From Tannockella sp964372125 (GTDB lineage: Bacteria; Bacillota_I; Bacilli_A; Erysipelotrichales; Coprobacillaceae): DNA of 64,000 bases. The translations under genes and the position numbers were made by a program. Positions 26,150 through 34,072 of this stretch are shown here, piece after piece. The stretch's first letter is position 1, and each line of letters starts with the position of its first letter. The stretch spans positions 17,179-81,178 of the forward strand of contig CAYJPL010000007.1 of NCBI GenBank assembly GCA_964372125.1, written 5' to 3'. The notes under the pieces were generated by a model that worked only from the letters and a program-made list of their open reading frames with translations, was not told the DNA's origin and made no database searches.

Positions 26150-27433
26150 TTATAACGCCCCTCTCTTAGCAAGATTTTTGTATTGTAAATAGTGTGTTGC
26201 TATTGCAGAAACTAATAATGGAATAATATATAATGTGATTATTATTATAAAAGTCATGATTGATTGCTCATAATATGTGATATAGCTATATGAAATAATC
26301 ATTACTAGCGGTAATGGCAGTATAATAATTGAACTATATAGCAAAGCAACTTCCTGTTTTAATATATTTTTAATCTGTTTTGATGAGTAGCCAATATTTA
26401 ATAACGTCTTATATTCACTATGTCTTTGTATCGTGTGATTCAAGTATTTACAAATTAGTGCAATACAAGAAAGTACTATTAGAAACAAATAACATATCAA
26501 TGTAATATTGTACTCTATTCCACCATTCACTTGTGTTGCAAGGGATGGTGAAAATATAGTTGGTATTGCAAGCAGGAATATCATGATAACCATAGTATTT
26601 TTGGTGGTTGATAGGTAGTAGGAAGTACTTATAAAAGTACTACTATTACAAAATAGATTTTTTTTCTTTAAGTATTCCAACATTCTTGGAACTGTATGAT
26701 TAAGCATAATATATATACTAAGCACACAAACAAATGCTAGTAATATGTTTCTAGTCACATTAGTCGTAATATTTGATTCATATGTCGAAACGCTTATACT
26801 GGATGCATAAATTGAATAGCTATATCCAATTATTGCCATCCATGACTTAACCCTTGAGTGTTTGTGATGTCGCAACCACTTTGTTTTTCTCTCTTTTTGT
26901 AAGTCCAATACACTGGTACGAAATAGATATCCCATAGTAAAGAAAATCGTAACCGCAACAGTAGCCCCAAGAGATACAAATACAGATGTAAAAGTATCAA
27001 TACTTATTACTGGATATAAACTTGCAAATACAGTCTGATATAAAAACATAATTATTCCATATCCTATAACTATTCCAAATGGTGCAACTAATAATAAAAT
27101 GATTAGTATTTGATAGGCAATATATCTAATTTTTGCAAACGTGCTTGCTCCACTAAGGTAGAGTAAGGAGAACTCTTTTCCCTTATAACTAAAATAGTAG
27201 TTTGTTGCATAAATAATGACTATCCAGCAAAAAAAACACACAAATGTGGGCATTATATTTGCCAGTGTAACAGAAAAGACGCTAAACGATGAATCTATTG
27301 CGATGTTTGTATTTGTTCCAATTTCAATGAATATAAATATTGAAGCTATTGAAAACAATAAAATCATACCATATACAAATGAGGCTTTATAATTTCGATT
27401 TAGCATTTTTAATGCAAAATTCATAATATTCAT
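26150..27433 (-). CDS. FtsX-like ABC transporter permease
   Basis: Integral membrane protein of 427 residues with about eight hydrophobic segments (N-terminal ~17-38, ~55-80, ~105-130, ~150-170, then ~235-255, ~285-340, ~370-410). SFVYGMILLFSIASIF at the start and KGKEFSLLYLSGAS in the second loop recall BceB-type permeases, but at 427 residues it lacks the large extracellular domain of BceB (~650), so a defence or peptide-export role is only a possibility. First gene of a three-gene operon, with AAGGAGGG before its ATG. Confidence 0.8.
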   Translation of the reverse strand: MNIMNFALKMLNRNYKASFVYGMILLFSIASIFIFIEIGTNTNIAIDSSFSVFSVTLANIMPTFVCFFCWIVIIYATNYYFSYKGKEFSLLYLSGASTFAKIRYIAYQILIILLLVAPFGIVIGYGIIMFLYQTVFASLYPVISIDTFTSVFVSLGATVAVTIFFTMGYLFRTSVLDLQKERKTKWLRHHKHSRVKSWMAIIGYSYSIYASSISVSTYESNITTNVTRNILLAFVCVLSIYIMLNHTVPRMLEYLKKKNLFCNSSTFISTSYYLSTTKNTMVIMIFLLAIPTIFSPSLATQVNGGIEYNITLICYLFLIVLSCIALICKYLNHTIQRHSEYKTLLNIGYSSKQIKNILKQEVALLYSSIIILPLPLVMIISYSYITYYEQSIMTFIIIITLYIIPLLVSAIATHYLQYKNLAKRGAL

Positions 27434-27453
27434 ATAATTCCCTCCTTAGTTCA

Positions 27454-27483
27454 ATTATAATCGTTCTTTCTATTATTATGCAA
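27454..27483 (-). promoter_or_regulatory. Promoter of the ABC permease operon
   Basis: -35 TTGCAT (27478-27483), 18-nt spacer, -10 TATAAT (27454-27459), about 20 nt before the permease start codon. Confidence 0.6.
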
Positions 27484-27496
27484 AGAATATATACAT

Positions 27497-27535
27497 GAAA
27501 AAACCAAACCGAAAATTATCAGTTTGGTTAATTTT
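27497..27535. terminator. Terminator of glnN, possibly bidirectional
   Basis: Stem AACCAAAC / GTTTGGTT (27502-27509 with 27522-27529) with a T run on the minus side and T-rich sequence on the plus side. Confidence 0.75.
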
Positions 27536-27559
27536 TTATAATGCTTGTATGAATATATT

Positions 27560-29641
27560 CTATACTCCAAATAGTAAATCAATATACGTTGGCATTGGCC
27601 AGAAATCTGCCGCAACTTCTTCTTCTAAACAATCTACTACACTACGTAATTCATTCATTACTGTTAGTACATCATCTCTCCATGATTTTGCTTGTTCCAC
27701 GATATCCATTGTACCATTTTCGATAGCATTAATATTTTCTTCTAGTATATTTATTTGTGTTTTCATTTCTTTAGCAAGTCTTGCGATTTTTGATACATCA
27801 TCTTTAATGAATTCAACATCAATTCCTACTTCTTTTGATGTTAAATAACTTGCAGAAATGCTATCCAGGTAGCTAACGATAGCAGGATATAGCTGAGTTT
27901 TTGCCATTTTCACTGCAGTTAATGCTTCTAGACGTATTGCCTTAGCATAATTATCATTTAGAATTTCATAGCGTGATTCTAATTCAACTGGTGTATAAAC
28001 ACCAAGTTTTTCAAATAATTCAATATTTTTAGCCTCTTTTAGACAATCTAATGCATCAACAGTATTTTTATTATTTAATAATCCTCTACGTGCAGCTTCT
28101 TCTTCCCACTCTTTAGAATATCCATCACCATTGAAAATTACACGACGATGTTTTGAAATGAACTCTTTAATAACTTCATCAATTGTTTTTCCACTCTCAA
28201 TTCTTGAAGCCATTTCATTCATAGAATCTGCTAAAATTGTATTTAAAACAGTATTTGGACCTGCTATTGACTGGCTTGATCCAACTGCACGGAATTCAAA
28301 TTTATTTCCTGTAAATGCAAATGGAGACGTACGGTTACGGTCTGTTGTATCTTTAGCAAATGTTGGTACTACGGATACTCCAGTTTCAAAACGTTTCCCT
28401 GATTCTACAGTGTTTTCTTTTGTTCCATTACAAATCTCTTCAATTACGGAATCCAATTCATCTCCCAAGAAAATAGACACAATTGCTGGTGGTGCTTCAT
28501 TAGCACCTAAACGGTGATCATTTCCTGCACTTGCAATTGACATACGAAGTAAATCCGCATATTTATCTACTGCACGAATCGTACATGCTAATGTTGCTAA
28601 AAATGGAACATTTTTAGCAGGTGTCGCAGTTGGATTAAATAAGTTTATCCCTGTATTTGTTACTACAGACCAGTTATCATGTTTCCCAGAACCGTTCACT
28701 CCAGCAAATGGTTTTTCATGTAATAAACAACGTAGTCCTTGTTTTTTGGCAATATCTTGCATTAATTGCATTAATAAGTGATTATTATCAGTTGTAATAT
28801 TCACTTTAGAATAAACACATGCAATTTCATGTTGTGCCGGTGCAACCTCATTGTGTTTTGTTTTTGATGGAATTCCATATTTCCATAACTCTCTATCAAG
28901 TTCTTCCATGAAAGCTCCAACTTTTCGTTTGATACTTCCAAAATAATGATCTTCTAACTCTTGCCCTTTTGGAGCAAGCGCACCAAACAAAGTACGTCCT
29001 GTTAATTTCAAGTCTATTCTTTCTTGAAAATATTTATCATCTACTAAAAAATATTCTTGTTCTGCACCAACAGATGCAGTTGCTTTAGTAACTCCAAGTT
29101 CTCCTAATAACGGCATTAAGCGCACAGTTGCTTTTGACAGTGCATCACTTGAACGCAGCAGTGGTGTTTTTTTATCTAATGCTTCTCCTGTATATGAACA
29201 AAATAATGTTGGAATATACAATGATCCATCTTTAACAAATGCTGGTGATGTACAGTCCCAAGCAGTATACCCTCTTGCTTCGAATGTTGCACGCAGTCCC
29301 CCTGATGGAAATGATGATGCATCTGGCTCCCCTTTACGAAGTGTTTTACCACTAAATTCTAACACTGCTTTATTTCCTGATGGCTCCATAAATGCATCAT
29401 GTTTTTCTGCAGTTAATCCTGTCATTGGTGTAAACCAGTGAGTAAAGTGAGTTGCTCCATGTTCGACAGCCCAAATCTTCATTGCATTAGCAATTGCTGT
29501 TGCAGTTTCTTTAGAAAGTGGCTCCCCTTTATCTAATGCTTCATGAAATGCTTTATATGTTGACTTAGGAATACGTTCCTTCATTACGTCATCGCTAAAT
29601 GTAAGACTTCCATATCCTTCTACTAATTCATTAATTTCCAT
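27560..29641 (-). CDS. glnN: Glutamine synthetase type III
   Basis: ATP-dependent amidation of glutamate to glutamine. At 693 residues it is GSIII rather than GSI (~440-470). Typical stretches are THFTHWFTPMTG, the AFMEP segment, SFPSGGLRATFEARGYTAWDC, GAEQEYFLVD, KHNEVAPAQHEIACVY, the ATP-binding GVNGSGKHDNWS and the FRAVGSSQS segment. A GGAGAT RBS and a promoter are upstream. It is monocistronic. With acn-icd nearby it could link 2-oxoglutarate supply and nitrogen assimilation; no glutamate synthase or dehydrogenase gene is in the window. Confidence 0.97.
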   Translation of the reverse strand: MEINELVEGYGSLTFSDDVMKERIPKSTYKAFHEALDKGEPLSKETATAIANAMKIWAVEHGATHFTHWFTPMTGLTAEKHDAFMEPSGNKAVLEFSGKTLRKGEPDASSFPSGGLRATFEARGYTAWDCTSPAFVKDGSLYIPTLFCSYTGEALDKKTPLLRSSDALSKATVRLMPLLGELGVTKATASVGAEQEYFLVDDKYFQERIDLKLTGRTLFGALAPKGQELEDHYFGSIKRKVGAFMEELDRELWKYGIPSKTKHNEVAPAQHEIACVYSKVNITTDNNHLLMQLMQDIAKKQGLRCLLHEKPFAGVNGSGKHDNWSVVTNTGINLFNPTATPAKNVPFLATLACTIRAVDKYADLLRMSIASAGNDHRLGANEAPPAIVSIFLGDELDSVIEEICNGTKENTVESGKRFETGVSVVPTFAKDTTDRNRTSPFAFTGNKFEFRAVGSSQSIAGPNTVLNTILADSMNEMASRIESGKTIDEVIKEFISKHRRVIFNGDGYSKEWEEEAARRGLLNNKNTVDALDCLKEAKNIELFEKLGVYTPVELESRYEILNDNYAKAIRLEALTAVKMAKTQLYPAIVSYLDSISASYLTSKEVGIDVEFIKDDVSKIARLAKEMKTQINILEENINAIENGTMDIVEQAKSWRDDVLTVMNELRSVVDCLEEEVAADFWPMPTYIDLLFGV

Positions 29642-29673
29642 GATAATCTCCTTCCATCTTCTCTCATGTCGAT

Positions 29674-29703
29674 ATTATACAATTATAAAGTATCACTTGT
29701 CGA
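29674..29703 (-). promoter_or_regulatory. Promoter of glnN
   Basis: -35 TCGACA (29698-29703), 18-nt spacer, -10 TATAAT (29674-29679), with a second overlapping TATAAT-like box upstream. No GlnR or TnrA site (TGTNAN7TNACA) was recognised. Confidence 0.6.
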
Positions 29704-29740
29704 GAAAAAATTGTCACTATTGTAATTTTTATGCAAAATA

Positions 29741-29768
29741 ACAAAAAAAGCACTATTTATTAGTGCTT
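29741..29768 (-). terminator. Terminator overlapping the end of the PH-like gene
   Basis: Stem AAGCACTA / TAGTGCTT (29748-29755 with 29761-29768), followed on the minus strand by seven T. The TAG stop (29753-29755) lies in the stem. Confidence 0.85.
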
Positions 29769-30250
29769 CTTGCTTCATTACGTTCTGCTTTACGTTGTCT
29801 TTTTTCAAAAGATTTGCGATTTGTAGCATATTCTTTAACTTGTACTTGAATACGTTTGTTAGCTGCATGAACCGTTCCTACAAAATCAACTCTATTTTTA
29901 GGTACTAATACGTAACGTTTTTTTCCTTCAGTATATAATTCTAATGCTCTTGGATGTGTAATAAATCTAGTCATTTTAGGAACTGGATCACAGATTGTTT
30001 CGCACATTAATAGTTGAATCTCTTTATCTTTTCCTAATCTTTTATGAATTGTTAAAGACTTTCTTGTAATACTATATTTGTACGGTCTAAAAAATCTTAA
30101 ATACCCTATGATAAGTATACCTGCAACTGCAACTACGATTGCTTCTTGATACTGTTGTTGAAATGCAAGTACTGCTACATATAATAAATAAAACACTTGG
30201 AAAAATAGCTCAGCATCATTTTTTTGTTTTTTAAATTCTTTTGTTTCCAT
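29753..30250 (-). CDS. Small membrane protein with PH-like domain
   Basis: Protein of 165 residues: two closely spaced membrane segments (~15-32 and ~36-52) after a charged start, then a soluble domain (~55-140) whose pattern (YKYSITRKSLTIHKRLGKDKEI, ALELYTEGKKRYVLVPKNR) resembles bacterial PH/YcxB-type domains, and a strongly basic tail (RKSFEKRQRKAERNEAR). The family is not firmly recognised and no function can be given. It is a single gene, with AGAGGAG before its ATG, between glnN and the PTS gene. Confidence 0.6.
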   Translation of the reverse strand: METKEFKKQKNDAELFFQVFYLLYVAVLAFQQQYQEAIVVAVAGILIIGYLRFFRPYKYSITRKSLTIHKRLGKDKEIQLLMCETICDPVPKMTRFITHPRALELYTEGKKRYVLVPKNRVDFVGTVHAANKRIQVQVKEYATNRKSFEKRQRKAERNEARSTNK

Positions 30251-30350
30251 GTTAACTCCTCTTTTCTAAATCATTATATCGAAATTACATTGTAATAACA
30301 ATGATAAATTATAAACCTATAACTTATCACTAGTATTACATTTAAATAAA

Positions 30351-30379
30351 TAACAGGACGAATTATCTTCGCCCTGTTA
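30351..30379 (-). terminator. Probable terminator after the PTS IIC gene
   Basis: Twelve-position stem with one mismatch (30351-30362 with 30368-30379) about 28 nt after the stop; the T-tract on the minus strand is poor (ATTTATTTAAA). Confidence 0.5.
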
Positions 30380-30406
30380 GTAACTTTGACAATTTACTAA
30401 ATTATA

Positions 30407-31735
30407 TTATTCAGCAGCTTGTTTGTTTTGATATTTTTCGTAAGCCATTAAGAATGGTACGTAGCAGAACACTGATACTATGATACAGATTACTTGAGAA
30501 ATAGCACCATTGATTTGTGCTCCTGTAGCAAGGTATCCTAGTAAGATTGGTGGAGTTGTCCAAGGTACTGGAAGTACTGCTGGTGGACAGAATCCAACTG
30601 TAGTTAAGAAGTAACCAATCATTAATGTGATAGTTGCTGTAAATAAGAATGGAATACCTAAGATTGGATTTAATACCATTGGGATACCGAATGTTACAGT
30701 TTCATTGATATTGAATAATCCTGGAACGATTGATAATGAAGCGATTGCTCTATTGTCAGCACGTTTTGAGAAGATGAAGATTGCGATTACTAAACCGATT
30801 GTAACCCCAGATCCACCGAACTCACCGAACATTTGTAACATACCGATGTTCCATACGTTTTCTGGTGTTTTACCAGCTTTGAAAGCTTCTGTGTTTGCAA
30901 CTAATAATGGTGTAAAGATTGATTCTTTAACCGCTGCTAACATGTTGTTACCATGAATACCTACTAACCAGAATAACATGATTAATGTGTAGATAACGAT
31001 TACACCTGGGATTGAAGCCCCAATTGCAGTTAATGGTTCAGCGATTGCTGTTTTGATTACTGCATTAACTGGATTTCCTAGTAATTCTACTGAAGCTAAC
31101 CCAATCATTGATGTGATAACTAAAACGATAAATGCAGGAATTAAAACTTCGAATGCACGAGAAACACCTGGTGGTACTGTATCAGGCATTTTGATTTTTA
31201 ACCCGTCCATTTTTGCAAAGAAGCAGAATAATTCAACTGATAATACTGCAAAGATCATACCAGTAAATAACCCCGTTGCTCCTAATGCGTCACTGCTAAT
31301 TGCTGTGAAAGTAGTTTCTGCTGCATTAGCATCGAAAAATTTATGCGCTGTTTCAGTAACTGTTAACCAAGCTGCGATCCCTAAGATTCCTGGGAAATAT
31401 CCAGCTTTGTCAGCTCCTAAATTCCAAATACCGATTTCGTTTGCGATACCAAATGTAATACCGATTGTAATACATGAGATAGTTGCAAAGAAGATTGCAT
31501 CAAATGCAGGATTTAAAAATTCTAATGCCATGATTGGTGGGAAAATCCCTCCTAACCCTTGAGCATTTCCTTCTACAATATTATCATTAACTAAAACTTG
31601 CGTCCATAATAAACCAGCTGCCCCTGCGATAGTTAAAGGCATAAAGTTTTGGAATGCATTTTTAATTGCAGATAAATATTTGTTTTGTGCACACCAAGCA
31701 CCTAAGCGCCCAAGTGTATCTGCCATTTTGTCCAT
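30407..31735 (-). CDS. PTS cellobiose/lactose-family IIC component (CelB-like)
   Basis: Membrane permease of a phosphotransferase system for beta-glucosides; 442 residues from the ATG at 31733-31735, preceded by GGGAGGAACAAAAT. Twelve further in-frame codons lie beyond the RBS and are discarded. The lactose/cellobiose IIC pattern is clear: MADTLGRLGAWCAQNKYLSAIKNAF, about ten membrane segments, an alternating-access core with GIHGNNMLAAVKE and FNINETVTFGIPMVLNP (the conserved NE motif), and the PWTTPP loop. IIA and IIB genes are absent and must be elsewhere. It is preceded by its likely regulator at 31866 and a CcpA-type cre. Confidence 0.92.
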   Translation of the reverse strand: MDKMADTLGRLGAWCAQNKYLSAIKNAFQNFMPLTIAGAAGLLWTQVLVNDNIVEGNAQGLGGIFPPIMALEFLNPAFDAIFFATISCITIGITFGIANEIGIWNLGADKAGYFPGILGIAAWLTVTETAHKFFDANAAETTFTAISSDALGATGLFTGMIFAVLSVELFCFFAKMDGLKIKMPDTVPPGVSRAFEVLIPAFIVLVITSMIGLASVELLGNPVNAVIKTAIAEPLTAIGASIPGVIVIYTLIMLFWLVGIHGNNMLAAVKESIFTPLLVANTEAFKAGKTPENVWNIGMLQMFGEFGGSGVTIGLVIAIFIFSKRADNRAIASLSIVPGLFNINETVTFGIPMVLNPILGIPFLFTATITLMIGYFLTTVGFCPPAVLPVPWTTPPILLGYLATGAQINGAISQVICIIVSVFCYVPFLMAYEKYQNKQAAE

Positions 31736-31776
31736 ATTTTGTTCCTCCCTTAAAATATTTTTTCTAGACACTTACT

Positions 31777-31805
31777 ATTATAGAATTGTAAGCGCTATAA
31801 GTCAA
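31777..31805 (-). promoter_or_regulatory. PTS IIC promoter with a cre site in the spacer
   Basis: -35 TTGACT (31800-31805), exactly 17-nt spacer, -10 TATAAT (31777-31782). The spacer, read on the plus strand, contains TGTAAGCGCTATAA (31787-31800), matching 13 of 14 positions of the CcpA cre consensus TGWAANCGNTNWCA. Binding there would directly block RNA polymerase, so carbon catabolite repression of the PTS is likely. Confidence 0.8.
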
Positions 31806-31818
31806 TGGTTTTTTGATA

Positions 31819-31835
31819 AAAAGTACCATACTTTT
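31819..31835. promoter_or_regulatory. Inverted repeat upstream of the PTS promoter, candidate GntR operator
   Basis: AAAAGTA-CCA-TACTTTT, a perfect 7-bp inverted repeat with a three-base centre, 13 nt upstream of the -35. A related repeat with the same CCA centre lies upstream of the regulator gene itself (32656-32668). Confidence 0.55.
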
Positions 31836-31865
31836 AATTTTATTTTCATCAAGTGAAAATACACC

Positions 31866-32582
31866 CTATTTTACACTTACAATATGGAAATTAAAATCTC
31901 TATAATGAAACCTCGATCTTGAAAATTCAAAGATTACACCACTACTTAAAAATGTCAATTGTTCTATTTCAATATATGGTTCATTTTCTTTTAGTAATAA
32001 ATACTTTTGTTCTAACGTAGTAGATAAAAAAGAACGTATTGTTTTATGCATACTCTGTATTTTAAAATTGCATCCATTTTCAACATACTGATAAATTGAT
32101 TTTTCAATTACGTCTTTTGATAAATCCGGTAAGATTGATATTGGTATATAAATATCTTCTAGCGAATAGATATCCTCATCTAAGAATCTTTGACGTATTA
32201 TATGATACACAAATGAACCTTCTTCGATTTGCAAGTGATTACTTATTATTGCATCACTAGGTACTACCTCAAATGTTATTACTTTGGATGTAACTTTTTT
32301 TTGTTGACCATAGGTCCTTGTTAGTCCAATATTTAGATTTCCTTGGTTTTCACTTCCCATTGCTACACCAGGATCATAATCTTTTACAAAGGTACCAGCT
32401 CCACGTCGACGTACAATCAACCCTTCCTTAACCAATATTTCTAGCGCTTTTTTCATTGTTTCTTTATTACAATGATAGCTCACACACAAAACATATTCAT
32501 AAGGAAGCTTTTGACCATAGGTATATGTTTGATTTTGTATCTTACTACGCAAATCATCTGCTATTTCAATATACTTGACCAT
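31866..32582 (-). CDS. GntR family regulator, UTRA (HutC/TreR) subfamily, next to PTS IIC
   Basis: Transcription regulator of 238 residues from the ATG at 32580-32582 (GGGAG just upstream; 18 upstream in-frame codons discarded). The N-terminal winged helix (~1-70: YIEIADDLRSKI, CNKETMKKALEILVKEGLIVRRRGAGTFV) is followed by a UTRA ligand-binding domain (~95-235: VVPSDAIISNHLQIEEGSFVYHIIRQRFLDEDIYSLEDIYIP). UTRA regulators typically bind phosphosugars. Placed directly upstream of the PTS IIC in the same direction, it probably controls it; a repressor relieved by a phosphorylated beta-glucoside is inference. Confidence 0.85.
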   Translation of the reverse strand: MVKYIEIADDLRSKIQNQTYTYGQKLPYEYVLCVSYHCNKETMKKALEILVKEGLIVRRRGAGTFVKDYDPGVAMGSENQGNLNIGLTRTYGQQKKVTSKVITFEVVPSDAIISNHLQIEEGSFVYHIIRQRFLDEDIYSLEDIYIPISILPDLSKDVIEKSIYQYVENGCNFKIQSMHKTIRSFLSTTLEQKYLLLKENEPYIEIEQLTFLSSGVIFEFSRSRFHYRDFNFHIVSVK

Positions 32583-32655
32583 TACAATTCTCCCTTCTGT
32601 TACTTTATAAAAAAAAGCTATCTTATGATTCATCATAATTTAGCCTATATATATA

Positions 32656-32668
32656 AAATACCATATTT
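32656..32668. promoter_or_regulatory. Second CCA-centred inverted repeat upstream of the UTRA regulator
   Basis: AAATA-CCA-TATTT, sharing the TACCATA core with 31819-31835; about 74 nt upstream of the regulator start codon, fitting autoregulation. Confidence 0.4.
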
Positions 32669-32695
32669 ATTTTTTTTATGCACTATATTTTACAC

Positions 32696-33241
32696 TTAAT
32701 TTGTAAGCGGTATCTTCTTCACTTCTGCTCCATCAAATGTTTTGATAGAAAATTCATTATCAACTAGCAGTCCATAACTGTTAGTTCCTTGTTTTGGAAG
32801 TGAAATTGATGAAGGGTTGCACACATATATATTTCCAACTTTTTTTGCAAGTGGAATATGAAAATGCCCATACATTAATACACTACCTGGTTTTAAATCT
32901 GGTAATTTTTCTTCATCATATATATGTCCATGTGTTAAGTAAAAAGAAATACCATTAAACTCTACTTCTTTATGACTTGTTGAATTGTCAAACTGTAAAA
33001 CCATTTGATCAACTTCACTATCACAATTCCCTTTTACTGCAATAATTGAATCCGCATGTTCATTTAATAATTCTGATACTTTCATACAATCATATTCTGT
33101 TGGAAACGGATTACGTGGTCCATGATAAAGTATATCACCTAAAATCACTAATTTATCGAATCGTTCTTTTAAAAAAATATCAATTGCTTTTTTAGCAAAA
33201 TAATAACTTCCGTGAATATCACTAATAAACATTACTTTCAT
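32696..33241 (-). CDS. yfcE: YfcE-family metallophosphodiesterase
   Basis: Manganese-dependent phosphodiesterase of the calcineurin-like fold; 181 residues. The metal ligands are in order: ISDIHGS (D, H), ILGDILYHG (D), VKGNCDSE (N), LTHGHIYDE (H-x-H) and YGHFH. E. coli YfcE hydrolyses artificial phosphodiesters and its natural role is unclear. The gene follows the APH-like kinase gene by 9 nt in the same orientation and so is probably cotranscribed with it. Confidence 0.9.
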   Translation of the reverse strand: MKVMFISDIHGSYYFAKKAIDIFLKERFDKLVILGDILYHGPRNPFPTEYDCMKVSELLNEHADSIIAVKGNCDSEVDQMVLQFDNSTSHKEVEFNGISFYLTHGHIYDEEKLPDLKPGSVLMYGHFHIPLAKKVGNIYVCNPSSISLPKQGTNSYGLLVDNEFSIKTFDGAEVKKIPLTN

Positions 33242-33250
33242 GTTTTTCTC

Positions 33251-34033
33251 CTAACCTACTATCAATTCATCAAGAAGTAGATAGTATATAAATTTTTGTT
33301 TATTAAATTTCTTTATTCCATAACTTTTTAAAAACAGTAATACATGTCCCCTTGTAAATTCATTTCCTGACATTTCAATATTGTATCTAAGCGTACGAAT
33401 TGCAATCGATAAGTCTAAATACCTATCACATATTCCAATACCGACAACATCTATATACCCGATGTTACCACTATCTACAATTATGTTTGGCATACATGGA
33501 TCTCCATGACATAAAACTAAATCATCCTCTATTATATCTAATGATCTTAGCAATTCATAAATTTCTGTAACAGATTTATCTTGTAGTTCTTTTTCAAAAT
33601 AAGTGTTTGTAAGTTTATTATTTTTATAGTCCATCTCAATTTGCATTAACTTATCTTTTAATGAATGGTTATGAGGCAGTTTTGAATAATCTATTGAATG
33701 GAACCTCCTAAGTGCCTTTGAAAATTCTATAATCATACTTTTTGGATTATCAAACGTATTTTCTTGAAACATTACCCCCGGAAGCTTCTCCATAATACAA
33801 TAATAGATATCATCAACCTTACCAAAATCATAAACAGTAGGAACCATTATATGTTGTTTTAGCCAATGTAGATTATTTGCCTCTATATATACTTCTTTTC
33901 TTTTCGAAACCTTCACAACTACATCTTTGCCTTCATACCCCTGTTCTATAATATATACATCATCACCCGAAAAACCTATTGGTGCTTTTATAGCGTTTTG
34001 TAATTGTAATCCTGGTACTTTTTCTAACAACAC
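33251..34033 (-). CDS. Aminoglycoside 3'-phosphotransferase-like kinase
   Basis: Small-molecule kinase of the APH fold, 260 residues, very close to the length of APH(3') enzymes. The catalytic loop LCHGDPCMPNI (Brenner motif H-G-D-x-x-x-x-N) and the metal-binding IDVVGIGICDRYLDLSIAIR are both present and intact; the latter closely follows the APH(3') pattern IDxGRxGxADRYQDxA. The N-terminal lobe has the nucleotide-binding VVVKVSKR. GTG (34031-34033) is the start, with AAGGGGGATATT before it. Housekeeping-type neighbours and host-like AT content argue for an intrinsic gene; whether it modifies an aminoglycoside is unknown. Confidence 0.8.
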   Translation of the reverse strand: MLLEKVPGLQLQNAIKAPIGFSGDDVYIIEQGYEGKDVVVKVSKRKEVYIEANNLHWLKQHIMVPTVYDFGKVDDIYYCIMEKLPGVMFQENTFDNPKSMIIEFSKALRRFHSIDYSKLPHNHSLKDKLMQIEMDYKNNKLTNTYFEKELQDKSVTEIYELLRSLDIIEDDLVLCHGDPCMPNIIVDSGNIGYIDVVGIGICDRYLDLSIAIRTLRYNIEMSGNEFTRGHVLLFLKSYGIKKFNKQKFIYYLLLDELIVG

Positions 34034-34046
34034 AATATCCCCCTTC

Positions 34047-34072
34047 TAAAAAAGAGGATGCTACGCATCCTC
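34047..34072 (-). terminator. Terminator of the GyrI-like gene
   Basis: Stem GAGGATGC / GCATCCTC with loop TAC (34054-34072), followed by TTTTTT on the minus strand. The stop codon of the upstream gene (34061) lies within it. Confidence 0.9.

Noticed and set aside
29663..29690. TATAATTGTATAAT near the glnN promoter as a second site for the FCD-GntR repressor
   Set aside because: Only one half matches TTGTATACAA; the similarity is explained by AT-rich -10 boxes.
31053..31562. 169-residue open frame on the plus strand opposite the PTS IIC gene
   Set aside because: Antisense shadow of a well-supported membrane protein; no RBS and low-complexity composition.
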